Source: Pontibacter sp. HSC-14F20
GTDB taxonomy: Bacteria; Bacteroidota; Bacteroidia; Cytophagales; Hymenobacteraceae
Length of the DNA: 64,000 bases
Reading direction: 5' to 3'
NCBI RefSeq assembly: GCF_019599265.1
Contig: NZ_JAHZTC010000016.1
Coordinates: forward strand, 60,821-124,820
Shown here one piece after another: positions 7,610-17,172 of the stretch. The translations under genes were made by a program, and so were the position numbers. The notes beneath the pieces were generated by a model that searched no databases, was not told where the DNA came from, and saw nothing but the letters and a program-made list of their open reading frames with translations. The first letter of the stretch is position 1; each line of letters opens with the position of its first letter.

Positions 7610-9298
7610 ATGGAAATCTTAACCTGGACATATATCATCGTGGGCATCACGTTCGCCCTCTACATCGGCATCGCTATCTGGTCGCGGGCGGGCTCTACCA
7701 AAGAGTTTTACGTGGCAGGCGGCGGCGTTTCCCCGCTGGCCAACGGAATGGCAACGGCTGCTGACTGGATGTCGGCTGCCTCGTTCATCTCCATGGCGGG
7801 TCTTATCTCGTTTATGGGCTACGACGGCTCGGTATACCTGATGGGCTGGACCGGCGGCTACGTGTTGCTGGCACTCTTGCTCGCCCCATACCTGCGCAAG
7901 TTCGGCAAGTTTACTGTTCCAGATTTCGTGGGTGACCGCTACTACTCCAAAACTGCCCGATTGGTGGCAGTAGTCTGTGCTATTTTCATCTCTTTTACCT
8001 ATGTAGCTGGGCAGATGCGCGGCGTGGGTATCGTGTTCTCCCGCTTCCTGGAGGTGCAGATTGAAACCGGCGTGATCATCGGTATGATAATCGTGCTTTT
8101 CTACGCTGTACTGGGCGGCATGAAAGGCATCACCTATACCCAGGTGGCGCAGTACTGCGTGCTTATTTTCGCCTACATGGTGCCTGCTATTTTCATCTCG
8201 ATGATGCTCACGGGCAACCCGATTCCACAGTTGGGGATGGGCGGCACATTGGCCGATGGCACCTACTTGTTAGATAAACTCGACGGTTATCTTCCGGAGC
8301 TTGGTTTCACAGCCTATACCGACGGCAGCAAAGCTACAATTGACGTGTTCTTCATTACAGCTGCTCTGATGGTGGGAACGGCTGGTCTGCCACACGTTAT
8401 CGTGCGCTTCTTCACGGTGCCAAAAGTAAAAGACGCCCGTAAGTCTGCAGGTTATGCGCTGGTGTTTATTGCCATACTCTACACAGCTGCTCCGGCCGTA
8501 GGTGCGTTCGGTATGTACAACATGCTGCAGACCACCAGTAACCAGCCTATTGCGAACATGCCGCAGTGGGTGAACAACTGGGAAAAAACAGGTCTGATTG
8601 GTGTGGATGACAAAAACGGAGATGGTCGCATTCAGTATGTGAAGGACCCGGCTGTGAACGAGCTCAAAATCGATAAGGACATTATGGTGCTGGCCAACCC
8701 GGAAATTGCGCAGCTGCCTAACTGGGTGATTGCTCTGGTAGCGGCCGGTGGTCTGGCTGCGGCTCTTTCTACGGCGGCTGGCCTTCTGCTGGTGATCTCC
8801 ACATCCATCGCCCACGACTTGCTCAAAAAGTCTGTCATGACAAGTATATCTGAGAAGCAGGAACTGGTGGCAGCACGTGTAGCTGCTACGTTTGCGGTAG
8901 TTGTGGCAGGCTACTTCGGTATCAATCCGCCGGGCTTTGTGGCCGAAGTGGTAGCTTTCGCCTTTGGTCTGGCTGCTGCTTCATTCTTCCCTATCATCAT
9001 CATGGGTATCTTCTCGAAACGCATGAACAAGCAAGGCGCGATCTGGGGTATGGTTTCGGGTCTGGTGTTCACAATAGGCTATATTTCCTACTTCAAGTTC
9101 ATCAACCCGGCCGCCAACCTGCCTGAGAACTGGTTCATGGAAATATCACCGGAAGGCATCGGCACTGTAGGTATGCTTATCAACTTTATCGTGTCCTTCG
9201 TTGTGTCCCGTTTCACGCCAGCCCCGCCAGCCCATATACAGGATTTGGTAGAGGATATCCGCATCCCGAGAGGTGCAGGCGAGGCAGTGGCGCATTAA
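7610..9298 (+). CDS. Sodium:solute symporter, VC_2705/ActP-like (acetate permease candidate)
   Basis: Inner-membrane SLC5-family cotransporter of 562 residues with about 13 hydrophobic segments. The N-terminal EFYVAGGGVSPLANGMATAADWMSAAS and the SFTYVAGQMRGVG segment are typical of ActP-like members. An insert near residues 325-360, including DDKNGDGRIQYV, has an EF-hand-like look and is the kind of loop seen in the VC_2705 subfamily. With the DUF4212 subunit upstream and prpE/acs downstream, short-chain carboxylates such as acetate or propionate are the likely substrates. The 3' flank holds an ATTGTT-type repeat. Confidence 0.88.
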   Translation: MEILTWTYIIVGITFALYIGIAIWSRAGSTKEFYVAGGGVSPLANGMATAADWMSAASFISMAGLISFMGYDGSVYLMGWTGGYVLLALLLAPYLRKFGKFTVPDFVGDRYYSKTARLVAVVCAIFISFTYVAGQMRGVGIVFSRFLEVQIETGVIIGMIIVLFYAVLGGMKGITYTQVAQYCVLIFAYMVPAIFISMMLTGNPIPQLGMGGTLADGTYLLDKLDGYLPELGFTAYTDGSKATIDVFFITAALMVGTAGLPHVIVRFFTVPKVKDARKSAGYALVFIAILYTAAPAVGAFGMYNMLQTTSNQPIANMPQWVNNWEKTGLIGVDDKNGDGRIQYVKDPAVNELKIDKDIMVLANPEIAQLPNWVIALVAAGGLAAALSTAAGLLLVISTSIAHDLLKKSVMTSISEKQELVAARVAATFAVVVAGYFGINPPGFVAEVVAFAFGLAAASFFPIIIMGIFSKRMNKQGAIWGMVSGLVFTIGYISYFKFINPAANLPENWFMEISPEGIGTVGMLINFIVSFVVSRFTPAPPAHIQDLVEDIRIPRGAGEAVAH

Positions 9299-9300
9299 TG

Positions 9301-9420
9301 TTTAATTGATTGTTGATGGCTAAATGGTTAAATTGTTGGATGGTTGATTCGGTGGCTTTACCATCGGTCAGCCATTCGGCAGTTTCACTAACGCGCTAAA
9401 TCACTCGCTAAATCACAACC
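9301..9420. repeat. ATTGTT-type dispersed repeat, copy 2, and spacer
   Basis: Starting two bases after the symporter stop, the run TTGATTGTTGATGGCTAAATGGTTAAATTGTTGGATGGTTG matches the copies at 4004 and 47751. The next 60 bp contain CGCTAAATCACTCGCTAAATCAC, a short direct repeat. Confidence 0.55.
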
Positions 9421-9633
9421 ATGCGTGACCGCTCCAAAGGCAGACGACTCTTTTTCATCAGCGCCCTTTTCGTGGTGTTGCTGAATTTTCCATTGCTCTC
9501 GATTTTCAACTCGGGTGGTACGGTGGGCGGTGCCCCGGTGCTATACCTGTACATCACGGTGATGTGGCTCCTGTGCATTGGCGCGATTGGTTTTTACATT
9601 AATCATCAGGATTCCAGAAAACAGAAGAAATAA
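9421..9633 (+). CDS. Small two-helix membrane protein of unknown function
   Basis: Seventy residues with two hydrophobic helices (about 11-28 and 38-60), a basic N-terminus (RDRSKGRR) and a basic C-terminus (DSRKQKK). It ends 2 bp before the histidine kinase gene, so the two are almost certainly co-transcribed and translationally coupled. Size and topology resemble small SLC5-associated subunits such as DUF4212 or DUF485 proteins, but I do not recognise the family. I infer an accessory subunit for the kinase's transporter domain. Confidence 0.7.
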   Translation: MRDRSKGRRLFFISALFVVLLNFPLLSIFNSGGTVGGAPVLYLYITVMWLLCIGAIGFYINHQDSRKQKK

Positions 9634-9635
9634 AC

Positions 9636-12362
9636 ATGAACTACTGGCTTGTCATCGGTGCGTCATTCTTCTACCTGGCTTTGCTCTTTGGGCTGGCTTC
9701 GTGGGCAGAAAGGCGTTCGGCCGCAGGCAGAAGCTTTGTGGGCAATCCATACATTTATGCACTTTCAATAGCGGTATACTGTACCGCCTGGACCTATTAC
9801 GGTTCGGTGGGAAGGGCAGCCACAACGGGCCTGGGTTATCTGGCTATCTACATCGGCCCAACGCTGATGGCACCGCTCTGGTGGGTGGTGCTGCGCAAGA
9901 TCATCCGCATTTGCAGGGTGCAGCGCATTACCACCATCGCCGATTTCATCTCGTCGCGCTATGGCAAGAACGTCACGCTTGGCAGCATCGCCACCATTGT
10001 TTGCGTGCTTGGTATTATACCTTACATCTCCATTCAACTTAAGGCCATCGCCAGCAGCCTGGACATTTTAACCGGTGCAAACGAGGTGGGTCGGAGCCCG
10101 ATGTTCGGCGATACGTCTTTCTTCATTTCGCTGGGCCTGGGGCTGTTCACCATCGTGTATGGCACGCGGCACGTGGAGGCCACCGAGCGGCACGAAGGTA
10201 TGGTAACGGCCATTGCATTCGAGTCGCTCTTCAAGCTGGTGATTTTCATTGTGGCAGGTGTTTTCGTGACCTATGGGGTGTTCAATGGCTTCGGCGACAT
10301 CATGCAACAGGCTACTCAGCTGCCCGATTTTGAGCGGATGATGACCTTTGATAGCGACAACGGCTTTTCGCAGTGGTTCTGGATGGTCGTGTTGTCGATG
10401 CTCGCGATTCTGTTTTTACCGCGCCAGTTTCAGGTGGCCGTAGTTGAGAACGTGGACGAACAGCACCTGAACAAAGCCATGTGGCTGTTTCCGCTATACC
10501 TGTTTGCTATCAATATTTTCGTGCTGCCCATAGCCTTTGGCGGCGACATTCTGTTCGGCAATGCAGGTATAGACGCCGACATGTTTGTGTTGGCTATACC
10601 TCTTAACGAGGGCCAGTCCATACTTGCTCTGCTGATATACCTGGGCGGCTACTCGGCCGCGACGAGCATGGTCATTGTAGCCACCATTGCCCTGAGCGTG
10701 ATGATCAGCAACAACCTGGTGATGCCGCTTCTGGTAGGTATACCTGCCATCAAAAACCGCTACCAGAACCAGTTCACGAAGCTCTTACTTTTCAGTCGCA
10801 GGTTGGGTATTCTGGTGATTTTGTTACTCGCTTACCTGTACTACAAGGGTGTGGCGGAGCATTACTCACTCGTGGAAGTCGGGCTGGTGTCGTTTGCGGC
10901 GGTTGCGCAGTTTGCACCGGCCATTATCGGGGGCATTTTCTGGAAAGAAGGCACCAAAAACGGGGCGCTGGCAGGTATAGTGGTCGGCGCAGCAGTCTGG
11001 TTCTATACCTTGGTGGTGCCGTCGATGGTGGGGGTGGGTATGCTGCCGGATGCTATTCTGGAGCATGGTCCGCTAGGTATAGCCTTACTCAAGCCTTTCG
11101 AGTTATTCGGTCTGCAGGGCATGGATTACATTTCGCACGCTATGTTTTGGAGCATGTTCCTGAATGTGGGCCTTTACATTGGCGTGTCGCTATTGAGCAG
11201 GCAAACATCGCAGGAGCGCAACCAGGCGGAGGTGTTTGTGGACATCTTCAGGTACTCCACCGTGTTCGAAAGCTCCATCGTCTGGAAAGGCACGGCGTAC
11301 ATACCTGACATTAAATCCTTGTTGGTGAACTTCCTGGGTGAGAAAAAAGCCGAAGTCGCCCTGAAAGCCTACAAGCGCAAGTACCCCGAGCCGGAAGATG
11401 AAACCGGCAAGGCCGACCCGAAGCTGGTGACCTACGCCGAGAAGGTTTTGTCGGGAGTTATCGGATCTTCGTCGGCCCGCATCATGGTGGCGTCGGTAGT
11501 GAAGGAAGAGAAAATCAGCATTGATGAGGTGCTCAACATCCTGAAAGAATCGCAGCAGCTGATTTCCATCAACAATGAACTGCGCCGCAAGTCCCTGGAG
11601 CTGCGCCGGGCCACCGAGCAACTCCGCAGCGCCAACGAACGGCTCCGACACCTTGATGAACTTAAAGACGAGTTTTTGTCAACAGTCACGCATGAGCTCC
11701 GCACCCCACTGACTTCTATTCGGGCGCTTTCTGAAATTCTGTATGATAACCCCGAAATGGAGCGCGCGGACCAGGAGCATTTCCTGCAAACGATTGTGAA
11801 GGAGTCCGAACGGCTGACGCGGCTGATTACGCATGTGCTGGATTTGGAGCGCTTCGAGTCGGGCAAGCAAAAGCTTAACCTCGGGCCAGTGCAGATAGAA
11901 GAGGTGGTGCGTGAATCGGTGGAGGTGCTCGGGCAATTGGTGCAGGAAAAAAACATTGACCTGGTAGTGGATGTGCAGCACAACCTGCCGGTCATCAGCG
12001 GCGACAAAGACCGCCTGATGCAGGTGCTGGTCAACCTGGTCTCCAATGCCGTCAAGTTCTGTAATCCTAAACAGGGCCGCATCATTGTGTCGGGTTACTA
12101 CATCGACGGCGACATAAAAGTGAATGTGGTAGATAACGGCAAAGGAATCGACCCGGAGTTTCACAAACAGATTTTCGATAAATTTTACCAGGCGCAGAAC
12201 CAGAACATCCGCAAACCCGAGGGCAGCGGACTGGGACTGGCCATCTGCAAAAAGATAATTGAATCACACCAGGGGCGCATTTGGGTGGAGAGCGAGCCGG
12301 GCAAAGGGTCCCGGTTTTCGTTCGTGCTGCCTGTGAGAGTAAATGTGCCCGCAAACGTATAA
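9636..12362 (+). CDS. CrbS-type sensor: SLC5 symporter fused to histidine kinase
   Basis: A 908-residue inner-membrane sensor. Residues 1 to about 510 form a complete SLC5-like symporter module with about 13 hydrophobic helices. Residues about 520-640 form a linker consistent with the STAC domain of CrbS/CbrA-type kinases, ending in a coiled coil (RRKSLELRRATEQLRSANER). The HisKA domain has its phospho-accepting histidine at residue 686 (VTHELRTPL). The HATPase_c domain follows with N-box NLVSNAVKF, DNGKGID and GSGLGLAI. CrbS homologues in Vibrio and Pseudomonas switch on acs; here acs and prpE lie directly downstream, so the same role is likely. It overlaps neither neighbour. Confidence 0.92.
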   Translation: MNYWLVIGASFFYLALLFGLASWAERRSAAGRSFVGNPYIYALSIAVYCTAWTYYGSVGRAATTGLGYLAIYIGPTLMAPLWWVVLRKIIRICRVQRITTIADFISSRYGKNVTLGSIATIVCVLGIIPYISIQLKAIASSLDILTGANEVGRSPMFGDTSFFISLGLGLFTIVYGTRHVEATERHEGMVTAIAFESLFKLVIFIVAGVFVTYGVFNGFGDIMQQATQLPDFERMMTFDSDNGFSQWFWMVVLSMLAILFLPRQFQVAVVENVDEQHLNKAMWLFPLYLFAINIFVLPIAFGGDILFGNAGIDADMFVLAIPLNEGQSILALLIYLGGYSAATSMVIVATIALSVMISNNLVMPLLVGIPAIKNRYQNQFTKLLLFSRRLGILVILLLAYLYYKGVAEHYSLVEVGLVSFAAVAQFAPAIIGGIFWKEGTKNGALAGIVVGAAVWFYTLVVPSMVGVGMLPDAILEHGPLGIALLKPFELFGLQGMDYISHAMFWSMFLNVGLYIGVSLLSRQTSQERNQAEVFVDIFRYSTVFESSIVWKGTAYIPDIKSLLVNFLGEKKAEVALKAYKRKYPEPEDETGKADPKLVTYAEKVLSGVIGSSSARIMVASVVKEEKISIDEVLNILKESQQLISINNELRRKSLELRRATEQLRSANERLRHLDELKDEFLSTVTHELRTPLTSIRALSEILYDNPEMERADQEHFLQTIVKESERLTRLITHVLDLERFESGKQKLNLGPVQIEEVVRESVEVLGQLVQEKNIDLVVDVQHNLPVISGDKDRLMQVLVNLVSNAVKFCNPKQGRIIVSGYYIDGDIKVNVVDNGKGIDPEFHKQIFDKFYQAQNQNIRKPEGSGLGLAICKKIIESHQGRIWVESEPGKGSRFSFVLPVRVNVPANV

Positions 12363-12366
12363 AACT

Positions 12367-12747
12367 ATGAGTACCAAAGAGAAATTGAAGGTGTTGGTCG
12401 TGGATGATGAACCGAGTATCCTGATGCCGCTGGAGTTTTTGATGCGCAAAAATGGCTATCAGGTATACATTGCCCGCAACGGCACCGAGGCCATGGAGAG
12501 TGTGGACAAGGAGCGGCCCGATGTGGTGTTGCTCGACATTATGATGCCCGACGTGGACGGCTACGAGGTATGTCGGCACATACGCGGACAGGAAAATATG
12601 GACGGGGCCAAGGTGATTTTTATGAGCGCCAAGACCAAAGACGCTGACATCAAAAAAGGCTATGACGTAGGGGCAGACCTGTACATTCCAAAGCCCTTTT
12701 CAACGCGCTTCCTGATAGAGAAAATCAAGGAACTGACAAAGAGTTAA
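12367..12747 (+). CDS. Single-domain response regulator (receiver only), partner of the CrbS-type kinase
   Basis: A CheY-like receiver of 126 residues. The acidic pocket is Asp13/Asp14, the phospho-acceptor Asp57 (VVLLDIMMPD), Ser87 and Lys109 (IPKPF). It starts 4 bp after the kinase stop. I prefer the ATG at 12367 because the open frame from 12343 would overlap the kinase gene. Known CrbR partners carry a LuxR-type DNA-binding domain; none exists here, so the output must go through another protein or by phosphotransfer. Confidence 0.9.
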   Translation: MSTKEKLKVLVVDDEPSILMPLEFLMRKNGYQVYIARNGTEAMESVDKERPDVVLLDIMMPDVDGYEVCRHIRGQENMDGAKVIFMSAKTKDADIKKGYDVGADLYIPKPFSTRFLIEKIKELTKS

Positions 12748-12770
12748 TCGTAACAAAAGAAAGTGGAGAT

Positions 12771-14696
12771 ATGGATACAGTAACCCAAACCAACAGCTCG
12801 TATGCCGAGGCCTACGAAAGAAGCATACAGGACCCCGAAGGCTTCTGGGGCGAACAGGCGCAGCAGATTGCCTGGTTCGAAGAGCCAAAGCAAATCCTGT
12901 CCACCGATGAAAACGGCTTCTACCGCTGGTTCGCGGGCGGCAAGCTCAACACGTCTTATCTGGCCCTAGACTACCACGTAGAGAACGGCCGCGCCGACCA
13001 GACTGCTCTGATTTACGACTCACCCGTTACCAACACCATCCGCAAGTACAGCTACCGCGAGTTCCGCGACATGGTAGCCCGTTTTGCCGGTGCCCTGCGT
13101 GGTTTGGGTGTGGAGAAAGGCGATACCGTGGTGATTTACATGCCGGTTATACCTGAGGCTGTGGTCGCGATGCTGGCCTGCGCAAGGTTAGGTGCTATTC
13201 ACTCAGTAGTATTCGGTGGTTTTGCGCCGCACGAGCTCACGGTGCGCATCGACGATGCCCGTCCGAAGGTGGTTGTCTCCGCTTCCTGCGGTATTGAGTT
13301 CGACAAGCATATCCCCTACAAGCCGCTCCTCGACAAAGCCCTGAACGACAGCAAGCACAAGCCCGAGCATACCATCATTTTACAGCGTCCTTACGTGGAA
13401 GCCGACATGGAGCCTGGCCGCGACCTCGACTACATGGATGCGTTGCAGAAAGCTCAGCCAGCCGACCCGGTTCCGGTTGATGCGCACGACCCGCTCTACG
13501 TGCTCTATACCTCCGGCACCACCGGCAAGCCAAAAGGCATCATCCGCGATAACGGCGGCCACGCTGTGGCGCTCAAGTTCAGTATGAAAGCCGTGTATGG
13601 CGTGGAGCCCGGCGATGTGTTCTGGGCCGCTTCGGATGTGGGTTGGGCTGTGGGGCACTCATACCTGGTATACGCCCCGCTAATCCATGGCTGCACCACA
13701 GTGCTGTTTGAAGGAAAACCCGTGCGCACGCCGGATGCCGGCACTTTCTGGCGCGTCATCATGCAGCACGATGTAAAGGTGCTCTTTACGGCACCAACCG
13801 CCATCCGCGCCATCAAAAAAGAAGACCCGAGTGGCATAGAGAAGATCAAGTATGACCTGCCCTCGCTCAAGTACCTGTTTTTGGCTGGCGAGCGCTGCGA
13901 CCCTGCCACCTACTATTGGGCAAAAGACTTGTTGCGTATACCTGTGATCGACCACTGGTGGCAAACCGAATCGGGCTGGCCGATGGTGGCGAACATGGTC
14001 GGCTATGGTCTGAAGCCAGCCAGAGCAGGGGCAGCGGGCCTGCCGGTGTGTGGGTATAAAGTAGAGATTTTGGGTGAGGAAGGGCAAGAGCTTATACCTG
14101 CGCAGGAAGGCTACGTAGCCGTGAAGTTGCCGCTCCCTCCGGGCTGTCTGCCAACGCTTTGGGAAGACAACGACCGCTTTTTTAAGTCCTATCTCGAGCG
14201 TTTCCCGGGCTATTACATGACCGGCGATGGGGGCTATATGGACGAAGATGGCTATATTTATATCATGGGCCGCATTGATGATGTCATCAACGTGTCGGGT
14301 CACCGCCTCTCAACCGGAGAGATGGAAGAGATGGTAGCCTCACACCCTGCCGTAGCCGAATGCGCCGTGGTAGGTATAGCCGACGACCTACGCGGCCAGC
14401 GACCGGTTGGGCTGGTGGTGCTCAAAGACGGACAAAACATCAGCGAGCAGCAGTTAGAGCAGGAGTTAATCGCCCTGATTCGGGAGAAAATCGGCGCCGT
14501 GGCCTACTTCCGCAACGCGCTCATTGTGAATCGCCTGCCCAAAACCCGCTCCGGCAAAATTCTTCGCAAAATACTACGCAACATTGCCGACGGTGTGCAC
14601 TATGCTATACCTTCTACCATCGACGACCCGGCTATTTTAACCGAGATACATGATGACCTGAAGGAGCGGAAAATTGGGAATGCTTTTTTGGAGTAA
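12771..14696 (+). CDS. prpE: Propionyl-CoA synthetase (PrpE-like acyl-CoA ligase)
   Basis: AMP-forming ligase of 641 residues that activates propionate (and probably acetate) to the CoA thioester. The P-loop YTSGTTGKPKG starts at about residue 246. The motif WWQTESGWP and the segments RDNGGHAVAL and ARAGAAGLPVCGY match PrpE rather than Acs, which has WWQTETGG. The C-terminal lysine of RSGK (Lys596), needed for adenylation and normally controlled by acetylation, is present. The N-terminus SYAEAYERSIQDPEGFWGEQA is typical of the ACS family. It lies 23 bp after the response regulator, so it is probably part of the same operon. Confidence 0.88.
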   Translation: MDTVTQTNSSYAEAYERSIQDPEGFWGEQAQQIAWFEEPKQILSTDENGFYRWFAGGKLNTSYLALDYHVENGRADQTALIYDSPVTNTIRKYSYREFRDMVARFAGALRGLGVEKGDTVVIYMPVIPEAVVAMLACARLGAIHSVVFGGFAPHELTVRIDDARPKVVVSASCGIEFDKHIPYKPLLDKALNDSKHKPEHTIILQRPYVEADMEPGRDLDYMDALQKAQPADPVPVDAHDPLYVLYTSGTTGKPKGIIRDNGGHAVALKFSMKAVYGVEPGDVFWAASDVGWAVGHSYLVYAPLIHGCTTVLFEGKPVRTPDAGTFWRVIMQHDVKVLFTAPTAIRAIKKEDPSGIEKIKYDLPSLKYLFLAGERCDPATYYWAKDLLRIPVIDHWWQTESGWPMVANMVGYGLKPARAGAAGLPVCGYKVEILGEEGQELIPAQEGYVAVKLPLPPGCLPTLWEDNDRFFKSYLERFPGYYMTGDGGYMDEDGYIYIMGRIDDVINVSGHRLSTGEMEEMVASHPAVAECAVVGIADDLRGQRPVGLVVLKDGQNISEQQLEQELIALIREKIGAVAYFRNALIVNRLPKTRSGKILRKILRNIADGVHYAIPSTIDDPAILTEIHDDLKERKIGNAFLE

Positions 14697-14702
14697 ATTC
14701 CT

Positions 14703-14733
14703 GTAGGGGCAGGTCATGATCTGTCTGAATCGT
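14703..14733. repeat. Short palindromic dispersed repeat (GGGGCAGGTC type), copy 2
   Basis: GTAGGGGCAGGTCATGATCTGTCTGAATC lies between prpE and acs and aligns over about 31 bp with the copy at 2350. The palindrome is kept by compensating changes (GGTCGCGACC versus GATCATGATC around the centre), which suggests selection on the hairpin. Confidence 0.6.
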
Positions 14734-14784
14734 GCACCTTTAACTGATTGAATAAACCTTAAATACCAATAACAAACCGATATC

Positions 14785-16683
14785 ATGCCTAACATTCAAA
14801 TCAAGACTTATCAGGAATACGAAGAAGCCTATAAGCGCAGTGTGGAAGACCCGGAAGGGTTCTGGTCCGATATAGCGAGCACGTTTACGTGGCGCAAGAA
14901 ATGGAACACCACCCTGGAATGGAACTTCGAGGAGCCGAATATAAAGTGGTTTAAGGGCGGCCGGCTGAACATCACGGAAAACTGCCTTGACCGCCACCTG
15001 AAAACTCGTGGCAACAAGCTCGCCCTGATCTGGGAACCCAACGACCCAAAAGAAAGATTTATCCGCTATACCTATCGCGAACTCCACGAGAAGGTATGCC
15101 AGTTTGCCAATGTGCTCAAGAAGAACGGTGCCAAAAAAGGTGACCGCATCTGTATCTACATGCCGATGATTCCGGAACTGGCTTTCGCTGTTTTGGCCTG
15201 CGCCCGTATTGGGGCCGTGCATTCGGTGGTGTTCGCCGGTTTCTCGGCTGTAGCCATGGCCGACCGCATCAACGACGCGCAGTGCAGCATGGTGCTCACT
15301 TCTGATGGTTTGAACCGCGGCGCAAAACAGATTCCGGTGAAGCGTGTGGTAGACGAGGCTCTGGAGCGTTGCGATTCGGTACAGAAAGTGATTGTAGTAG
15401 AGCGTTTGGGTTGGGCTGTGAATATGGTAGAAGGCCGTGACGTGTGGTACCACGATGAAGTACAAGGAGTGAGCAAAGACTGCCCTGCCGAAGAAATGGA
15501 CGCTGAAGACATGCTCTTCATTCTCTATACCTCTGGCTCCACGGGCAAACCGAAAGGCGTGGTGCATACCTGCGGCGGCTATATGGTATATGCTCAGTAC
15601 AGCTTCAGCAACGTGTTCCAGGTACAGGAAAACGACATTTACTGGTGTACTGCCGACATCGGCTGGATCACCGGCCATACCTATCTGCTTTACGGTCCGC
15701 TTTTGTCGGGCTCAACATCGCTGTTGTTCGAAGGCGTACCGACCTTCCCGGATATGGGTCGTTTCTGGCAGGTGGTCGATAAGTTTGGCGTCAATATTTT
15801 CTACACCGCGCCAACTGCCATTCGCTCTCTGATGGGCGGCGATATTGATGATGTGCTTTCATACAGCCTTGATTCACTCAAAGTGTTGGGCTCGGTGGGT
15901 GAACCGATAAACGAAGAGGCCTGGCATTGGTACCATACCCACGTTGGCAAGGAACGCTGTCCGCTGGTGGATACGTGGTGGCAAACCGAAACCGGCGGCA
16001 TCATGATTTCTTCTCTGGCCAACGTGACGCCTATTAAGCCTGCCCACGCGGCATACCCACTCCCAGGTATCCAGCCGATTCTGGTGGATGCAGAAGGCAA
16101 GGAGATAACAAATAACGAAGTAGAAGGCTATCTCTGCATGAAGTTCCCGTGGCCAGGCATCATCCGGACCACCTACGGCGACCACGAGCGTGCTCGCCTG
16201 AGCTACTTCTCGACCTACAAAGGACTGTACTTTACAGGCGACGGGGCCAAGCGCGACAAAGACGGTCTGTACCGAATCATCGGTCGAGTAGACGACGTAA
16301 TTAACGTATCCGGTCACCGCTTTGGAACAGCCGAGATCGAAGAAGCCATCAACCACAACGACCATGTGGTGGAGTCGGCTGTAGTGGGTTATCCGCACGA
16401 CGTGAAAGGGCAGGGCATTTATGCGTTTGTTATCTGCAAAGAAGTGCCGGAGCGCGAAGATTACCTGCGTGCCGAGATCATCGAAACAGTCGTAGAGAAA
16501 ATCGGTAAAATTGCAAAACCGGATAAAATTCAGATTGTAAGCGGACTGCCCAAAACCCGCTCCGGCAAAATCATGCGCCGCATTCTGCGCAAAGTAGCGG
16601 AAGGCGATACGTCTAACCTGGGCGATACATCTACCTTGCTCGATCCGGATGTAGTGGATGAAATTAAAGCGGGTGCTTTATAA
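14785..16683 (+). CDS. acs: Acetyl-CoA synthetase (acetate--CoA ligase)
   Basis: AMP-forming enzyme of 632 residues that converts acetate, ATP and CoA to acetyl-CoA. The P-loop YTSGSTGKPKG is near residue 252, WWQTETGG near residue 397, the hinge motif TGDGAKRDKDG follows, and the catalytic, acetylatable lysine is Lys595 in RSGK. The tail GDTSTLLDPDVVDEI is typical of Acs. It is related to the upstream prpE but clearly distinct, so the locus carries two ligases of different acyl preference. It lies 88 bp downstream of prpE, separated by a palindromic repeat that could set different transcript levels. Confidence 0.95.
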   Translation: MPNIQIKTYQEYEEAYKRSVEDPEGFWSDIASTFTWRKKWNTTLEWNFEEPNIKWFKGGRLNITENCLDRHLKTRGNKLALIWEPNDPKERFIRYTYRELHEKVCQFANVLKKNGAKKGDRICIYMPMIPELAFAVLACARIGAVHSVVFAGFSAVAMADRINDAQCSMVLTSDGLNRGAKQIPVKRVVDEALERCDSVQKVIVVERLGWAVNMVEGRDVWYHDEVQGVSKDCPAEEMDAEDMLFILYTSGSTGKPKGVVHTCGGYMVYAQYSFSNVFQVQENDIYWCTADIGWITGHTYLLYGPLLSGSTSLLFEGVPTFPDMGRFWQVVDKFGVNIFYTAPTAIRSLMGGDIDDVLSYSLDSLKVLGSVGEPINEEAWHWYHTHVGKERCPLVDTWWQTETGGIMISSLANVTPIKPAHAAYPLPGIQPILVDAEGKEITNNEVEGYLCMKFPWPGIIRTTYGDHERARLSYFSTYKGLYFTGDGAKRDKDGLYRIIGRVDDVINVSGHRFGTAEIEEAINHNDHVVESAVVGYPHDVKGQGIYAFVICKEVPEREDYLRAEIIETVVEKIGKIAKPDKIQIVSGLPKTRSGKIMRRILRKVAEGDTSNLGDTSTLLDPDVVDEIKAGAL

Positions 16684-16716
16684 GTGTTTTTAGTTGATAA
16701 GTTTAGTTGAATGCGT

Positions 16717-16750
16717 AAAGTCCTGCGACGTCTGTTGCAGGACTTTTGCA
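16717..16750 (+). terminator. Probable terminator after acs
   Basis: A 10-bp stem (AAAGTCCTGC at 16717-16726 paired with GCAGGACTTT at 16737-16746) with a 10-nt loop, followed by a weak T tract (TGCATTT). Confidence 0.65.
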
Positions 16751-17172
16751 TTTCAGGCTTGTTTGCTGATGACAGGTATAGAGGGGCCTCTGGCCAAGGT
16801 ATAGGTATAGCGGAAATGTGGTTGTGTATGAGGCCAGTTTGTAACTGGCGTAGCAGCGGCTTTTGCAGGTATAGCAAACCGTATAGTTCTATAGCTTCGC
16901 CTGTGCGGCGGGCACCTACTTTTTTCCTTGATGGGGTAGGGGCCCTCGATAAAGAAAAAATCAAGGGCCCCTACCTCCACTCGCTGAACGCTCTTGACAG
17001 GGGGACCCCTTCACCCCCAACAGTGGAGCGTCGTAATGGTGCACCTGGCTCAGGAGATCTATTTCATAGCTTGAGGGGCAAGTTAGTCTTGCTATACCTG
17101 TCAGTGAAATGAGACAGTTACGACATTGCCTACACCTAACAATCAGTAATGACAGAAGTCCCCCTTTGAAGG

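Noticed and set aside
16711..17112. 133-codon open frame within repeat copy B
   Set aside because: The frame is not kept in copies A and C, and the peptide (CRYSKPYSSIASPVRRAPT...) is a translation of repeat DNA with no domain.
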